From Ignavibacteria bacterium UBA2333 (GTDB lineage Bacteria; Bacteroidota; Ignavibacteria; Kapaibacteriales; Kapaibacteriaceae): a stretch of DNA of 8,707 nt. The stretch is from contig DDUR01000050.1 in NCBI GenBank assembly GCA_002344895.1, positions 3,521 to 12,227 of the forward strand, in the 5' to 3' direction. Positions 6,703-8,707 of this stretch are shown piece after piece. Under the pieces are notes generated by a model that was not told the origin of the DNA, did no database searches, and saw nothing but the letters and a program-made list of their open reading frames with translations. Numbering within the stretch: position 1 is the stretch's first letter; the number at the start of each line of letters is the position of its first letter. Both the position numbers and the translations under genes were made by a program.

Positions 6703-7314
6703 ATGCGCATTGGTATCATCGGCGGATCCTTTAATCCGATTCACATTGCCCATCTCATCATTGCCGATCGGTTTGTTGATGCAATGTCACTCGACGAATG
6801 CCATTTTATTCCAGCCAACATTTCGCCCTTTAAAAGTGCTGGCCCAGGATCTGCAACAGCAGAAGATCGGCTCGCCATGGTTCGGTTGGCAACGGAACAA
6901 CATCCACGATTTCGTGTGAACGACGTTGAGATACGTCGGGGAGGTGTGAGTTATACCATTGAGACAATCGACAACTATCGTGTAGCGCAGCCGAACGACG
7001 AGATATCGTTGTTAATCGGAAGTGACCAGGCCATCGAATTTGTCCGTTGGAAAGAATGGGAACGAATCTGTCGCGAAGCCCAACTCTGTATTGTACGTCG
7101 ACCCTTCCTCATGACGAATGAAATGGAAGAACGCATAACGGAGACACTCACGGTGGACGGACGATCACCGGTATGGGTAGGAGCACCATTACTGGAAATT
7201 TCCAGTACCGACATTCGACGTCGTGTTGCTGACGGACGCAGCATTAACTACCTCACGGTAAAAAGTGTTCGCGACTATATTCACGACCGACATTTATATG
7301 GGAAAGGGGCATAA
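6703..7314 (+). CDS. nadD: Nicotinate-nucleotide adenylyltransferase
   Basis: NadD joins ATP and nicotinic acid mononucleotide to give deamido-NAD and pyrophosphate, the penultimate step of NAD synthesis in the cytoplasm. The 203-residue length is typical. The nucleotidyltransferase motif GGSFNPIHIAH is at 7-17, with H14 and H17 as the ATP-phosphate-binding histidines. The C-terminal EISSTDIRRRV (165-175) and the following INYLTVKSVRDYI fit NadD rather than the shorter CoaD. LIGSDQAIEFVRWKEWERI (104-122) corresponds to the family's LLGSDxxxxLxxWxxxxxI region. The gene starts 33 bases after the ZIP gene without an obvious ribosome binding site, and its TAA overlaps the next ATG by one base (TAATG), so it is translationally coupled to the permease. 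Confidence 0.95.
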   Translation: MRIGIIGGSFNPIHIAHLIIADRFVDAMSLDECHFIPANISPFKSAGPGSATAEDRLAMVRLATEQHPRFRVNDVEIRRGGVSYTIETIDNYRVAQPNDEISLLIGSDQAIEFVRWKEWERICREAQLCIVRRPFLMTNEMEERITETLTVDGRSPVWVGAPLLEISSTDIRRRVADGRSINYLTVKSVRDYIHDRHLYGKGA

Positions 7315-8132
7315 TGGGGCTTCTTCGTCGGCTCCTAGGAACATCCATCCTTGTTGTGATTGCTATGGGAATGATCTTTCCTATGGTATGGATGATCATT
7401 GTCTCGTTAAAGACCTCTCCGGAATCGTACCGCAGTTTTGTTGACCTCATTGCGGCACCTTTTACGCTCAGCAATTACACAGACGCATGGGCCAGCGACG
7501 ACTTCTTTGGATACTTCCTGAACTCTGTCCTTGTAGCAACGATTGTTACGGCGGGTAACATCCTCTTCTGTTTATGGGTAGGATATGCCTTTGCGAGAAA
7601 ACGTTTTCGCGGCAAAACCATCCTCTTTGCTAGTGTCCTGGGAGTGCTTGTTGTACCGAATCAGGTTATCATGATACCTCTGTATCGTCTTATGGCCGAG
7701 TTCGGTTGGATCAACACATATTGGGCACTCATCATTCCGTGGCTCATCACTCCCTTTGGCATCTTCCTGGTACGACAATACATTGCCTCACTTCCGGCAG
7801 ACATTGAAGATGCAGCGCGTATTGACGGTGCGTCGGAGTTCTATATCCTTCACAGAATAGTCTTACCGTTGTCACGGCCCGTCCTCACGGTCCTTGCCAT
7901 CTACACCTTCCTCGGAAACTGGAATAGTTTTTTATATCCCTTCCTCTTCGTTAACGACGAAGCACATCGTACCCTCCCAGTAGGCCTTGCCTTCTACATC
8001 GGCAAACAAAGTATTGACTGGGGTCATCTTGCTGCAGGAGCTGGCATAGCGGCCATTCCTATTCTTGTTCTTTTCCTGCTCTTCCAAAAAAAGATTATCG
8101 AAGGCCTCACAGCTGGTGCGGTAAAAGAGTAA
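7314..8132 (+). CDS. Carbohydrate ABC transporter permease, MalG type
   Basis: This 272-residue inner-membrane permease belongs to the MalG/UgpE-like branch of binding-protein-dependent transporters. About six membrane helices are visible, starting with residues 10-31. The EAA loop that docks on the ATPase is clear: EDAARIDGASEFYILHRIVLP (165-185), with the invariant Gly at 172. The end, EGLTAGAVKE, matches the family's usual C terminus. Such permeases work as a pair with a MalF-type subunit, a periplasmic binding protein and a MalK-type ATPase; none is in this window. If the other parts exist they are elsewhere, since the next gene is convergent and unrelated. The substrate is probably a sugar or glycerol phosphate but cannot be named. 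Its ATG overlaps the nadD stop by one base. Confidence 0.92.
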   Translation: MGLLRRLLGTSILVVIAMGMIFPMVWMIIVSLKTSPESYRSFVDLIAAPFTLSNYTDAWASDDFFGYFLNSVLVATIVTAGNILFCLWVGYAFARKRFRGKTILFASVLGVLVVPNQVIMIPLYRLMAEFGWINTYWALIIPWLITPFGIFLVRQYIASLPADIEDAARIDGASEFYILHRIVLPLSRPVLTVLAIYTFLGNWNSFLYPFLFVNDEAHRTLPVGLAFYIGKQSIDWGHLAAGAGIAAIPILVLFLLFQKKIIEGLTAGAVKE

Positions 8133-8138
8133 GGCGTG

Positions 8139-8154
8139 TCTCGCGGGCGCGAGA
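8139..8154 (+). other. Hairpin just after the permease stop
   Basis: TCTCGC-GGGC-GCGAGA is a perfect 6-bp stem with a 4-base loop, starting 6 bases after the permease stop codon. The next bases are GGGGAC rather than a T run, so it is not a textbook intrinsic terminator. It may protect the mRNA end or help the larger hairpin downstream. Confidence 0.45.
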
Positions 8155-8191
8155 GGGGACGTTCGGCTGACCTGTCTTCATCCACCCTCCC

Positions 8192-8221
8192 CCGGGCCCG
8201 TGTTGTACGAAACGGGCCCGG
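8192..8221. terminator. GC-rich hairpin, possible bidirectional terminator
   Basis: CCGGGCCCGT (8192-8201) pairs perfectly with ACGGGCCCGG (8212-8221) around a 10-base loop. It lies between the converging permease gene and the secreted-protein gene, where a terminator serving both strands would be expected. Neither strand has a T run after the stem, so intrinsic termination in the E. coli sense is doubtful. The 9-mer TGTTGTACG occurs at 8201-8209, mostly in the loop, and again at 8226-8234. Confidence 0.5.
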
Positions 8222-8235
8222 AAGATGTTGTACGT

Positions 8236-8250
8236 GCTAGTGGAACTAGC
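8236..8250. other. Short hairpin in the convergent intergenic region
   Basis: GCTAGT-GGA-ACTAGC is a perfect 6-bp stem with a 3-base loop, between the large GC hairpin and the end of the minus-strand gene. It is one of four perfect inverted repeats between 8139 and 8273. Confidence 0.35.
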
Positions 8251-8253
8251 TGG

Positions 8254-8273
8254 TCATCGTGTAATGACGATGA
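8254..8273 (-). other. Hairpin spanning the stop of the minus-strand gene
   Basis: TCATCGT-N6-ACGATGA is a perfect 7-bp stem whose left arm contains the stop codon (8254-8256 on the minus strand). It encodes the last residues of the secreted protein, so it may be partly coding coincidence, but it adds to the run of hairpins in this region. Confidence 0.3.
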
Positions 8274-8707
8274 GCTGATGGGCTACGGGTGCTGCGCTGC
8301 CGTCGACAGCACGCAGTGTGATGGCATACGAGCCCGCGGGGAGTTCGCTCACGTCAACGTGAACAATGTCGATAGCTGCGCACTGGGCAGAGAAGATGTC
8401 GCGACCAGTGATATCCCGGAGTGTCACAATGTATTGTGGTCCGGACTTCGTCGTACGTGCGTTTGTCAGGAAGTCATCACGGCGATCGACAGCGACGGTC
8501 ACGTGTGCCGAAGCAGGATTAGGCCAGACACTGAGGCCCTGCTCCCTGGATATTCGCGTAACACCATCCATGGTACGCAGATCAACGATTCGAAGTGGTT
8601 CTGTGTTCTTACGTGCCATCGCTCCGTCGTCGGAAACAATTTCGATGTCCTCCACCGGATAAACGTCTCCGGTGCCCTTGAGAACAAGTCGATACTGCTC
8701 GTCGGGA
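8254..8707 (-). CDS. C-terminal end of a secreted protein with T9SS sorting domain (partial)
   Basis: The minus-strand frame is open from the right edge to the stop at 8254, giving the last 150 residues of a longer protein whose start lies outside the window. A GTG at 8653-8655 is in frame, but the reading continues upstream of it (PDEQYRLVLKGTGDVYP), so it is not the start. The end matches a type A Por/T9SS C-terminal sorting domain: SVWPNPASAHVTVAVD (about 8481-8532), a beta-strand stretch with LRDITGRDIF, then VDVSELPAGSYAITLRA and a short final strand ending LIVITR. Such domains direct proteins with signal peptides across the outer membrane, where the domain is usually removed. What the main body does is unknown. 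The gene converges on the permease gene. Confidence 0.88.
   Translation of the reverse strand, partial: PDEQYRLVLKGTGDVYPVEDIEIVSDDGAMARKNTEPLRIVDLRTMDGVTRISREQGLSVWPNPASAHVTVAVDRRDDFLTNARTTKSGPQYIVTLRDITGRDIFSAQCAAIDIVHVDVSELPAGSYAITLRAVDGSAAPVAHQLIVITR

Noticed and set aside
6703..7314. Phosphopantetheine adenylyltransferase (coaD) instead of nadD
   Set aside because: The 203-residue length and the C-terminal ISSTDIR motif fit NadD; CoaD is about 160 residues and lacks this end.
8366..8662. Plus-strand frame antisense to the secreted-protein gene
   Set aside because: The minus strand has a clear T9SS sorting domain across the same bases, while the plus-strand product has no recognisable motif.

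Overview
The window looks like chromosomal DNA from the FCB group (Bacteroidota/Chlorobiota, perhaps the Ignavibacteria or Kapabacteria side). The main evidence is the truncated minus-strand gene at the right edge, which ends in a type IX secretion (Por) C-terminal sorting domain. Stand-alone receiver proteins next to multi-PAS sensor proteins fit the same group. The group assignment is inference; no rRNA or marker phylogeny is possible here.

Layout. Bases 1-190 hold no convincing gene but contain a C-rich tandem repeat. From 191 to 8132 seven plus-strand genes sit almost end to end. They are a soluble PAS histidine kinase and a receiver-only response regulator (4-base overlap), then a 66-base gap with a strong ribosome binding site. 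Next come a membrane-anchored four-PAS protein that stops right after its histidine (DHp) domain, a second receiver-only regulator (4-base overlap), nuoF (4 bases on), a ZupT-type ZIP metal transporter (9 bases on), nadD (33 bases on), and a MalG-type sugar ABC permease (1-base overlap). Bases 8133-8253 carry hairpins, and beyond them lies the convergent 3' end of the secreted-protein gene.

How the genes may work together. The first four form two parallel sensor/receiver modules. Only the first sensor has an ATPase (HATPase_c) domain. The second has a canonical phosphoacceptor histidine but nothing that could bind ATP, so it must be phosphorylated in trans, act as a phosphatase or phosphotransfer hub, or work through its PAS domains. 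Neither receiver has an output domain, so the pathway's output lies elsewhere. The remaining genes are housekeeping: the NADH-binding subunit of complex I, divalent metal uptake, NAD synthesis and sugar import. Two share NAD(H) chemistry, but nothing in the sequence shows that the order is functional rather than incidental.

The most interesting point is the kinase-less PAS-DHp protein translationally coupled to a receiver, beside a complete paralogous module. Also of note are nuoF outside a nuo cluster, a Gly-to-Cys change in its conserved glycine loop, the G-rich-strand repeat at the left edge, and the stacked hairpins between the convergent genes.
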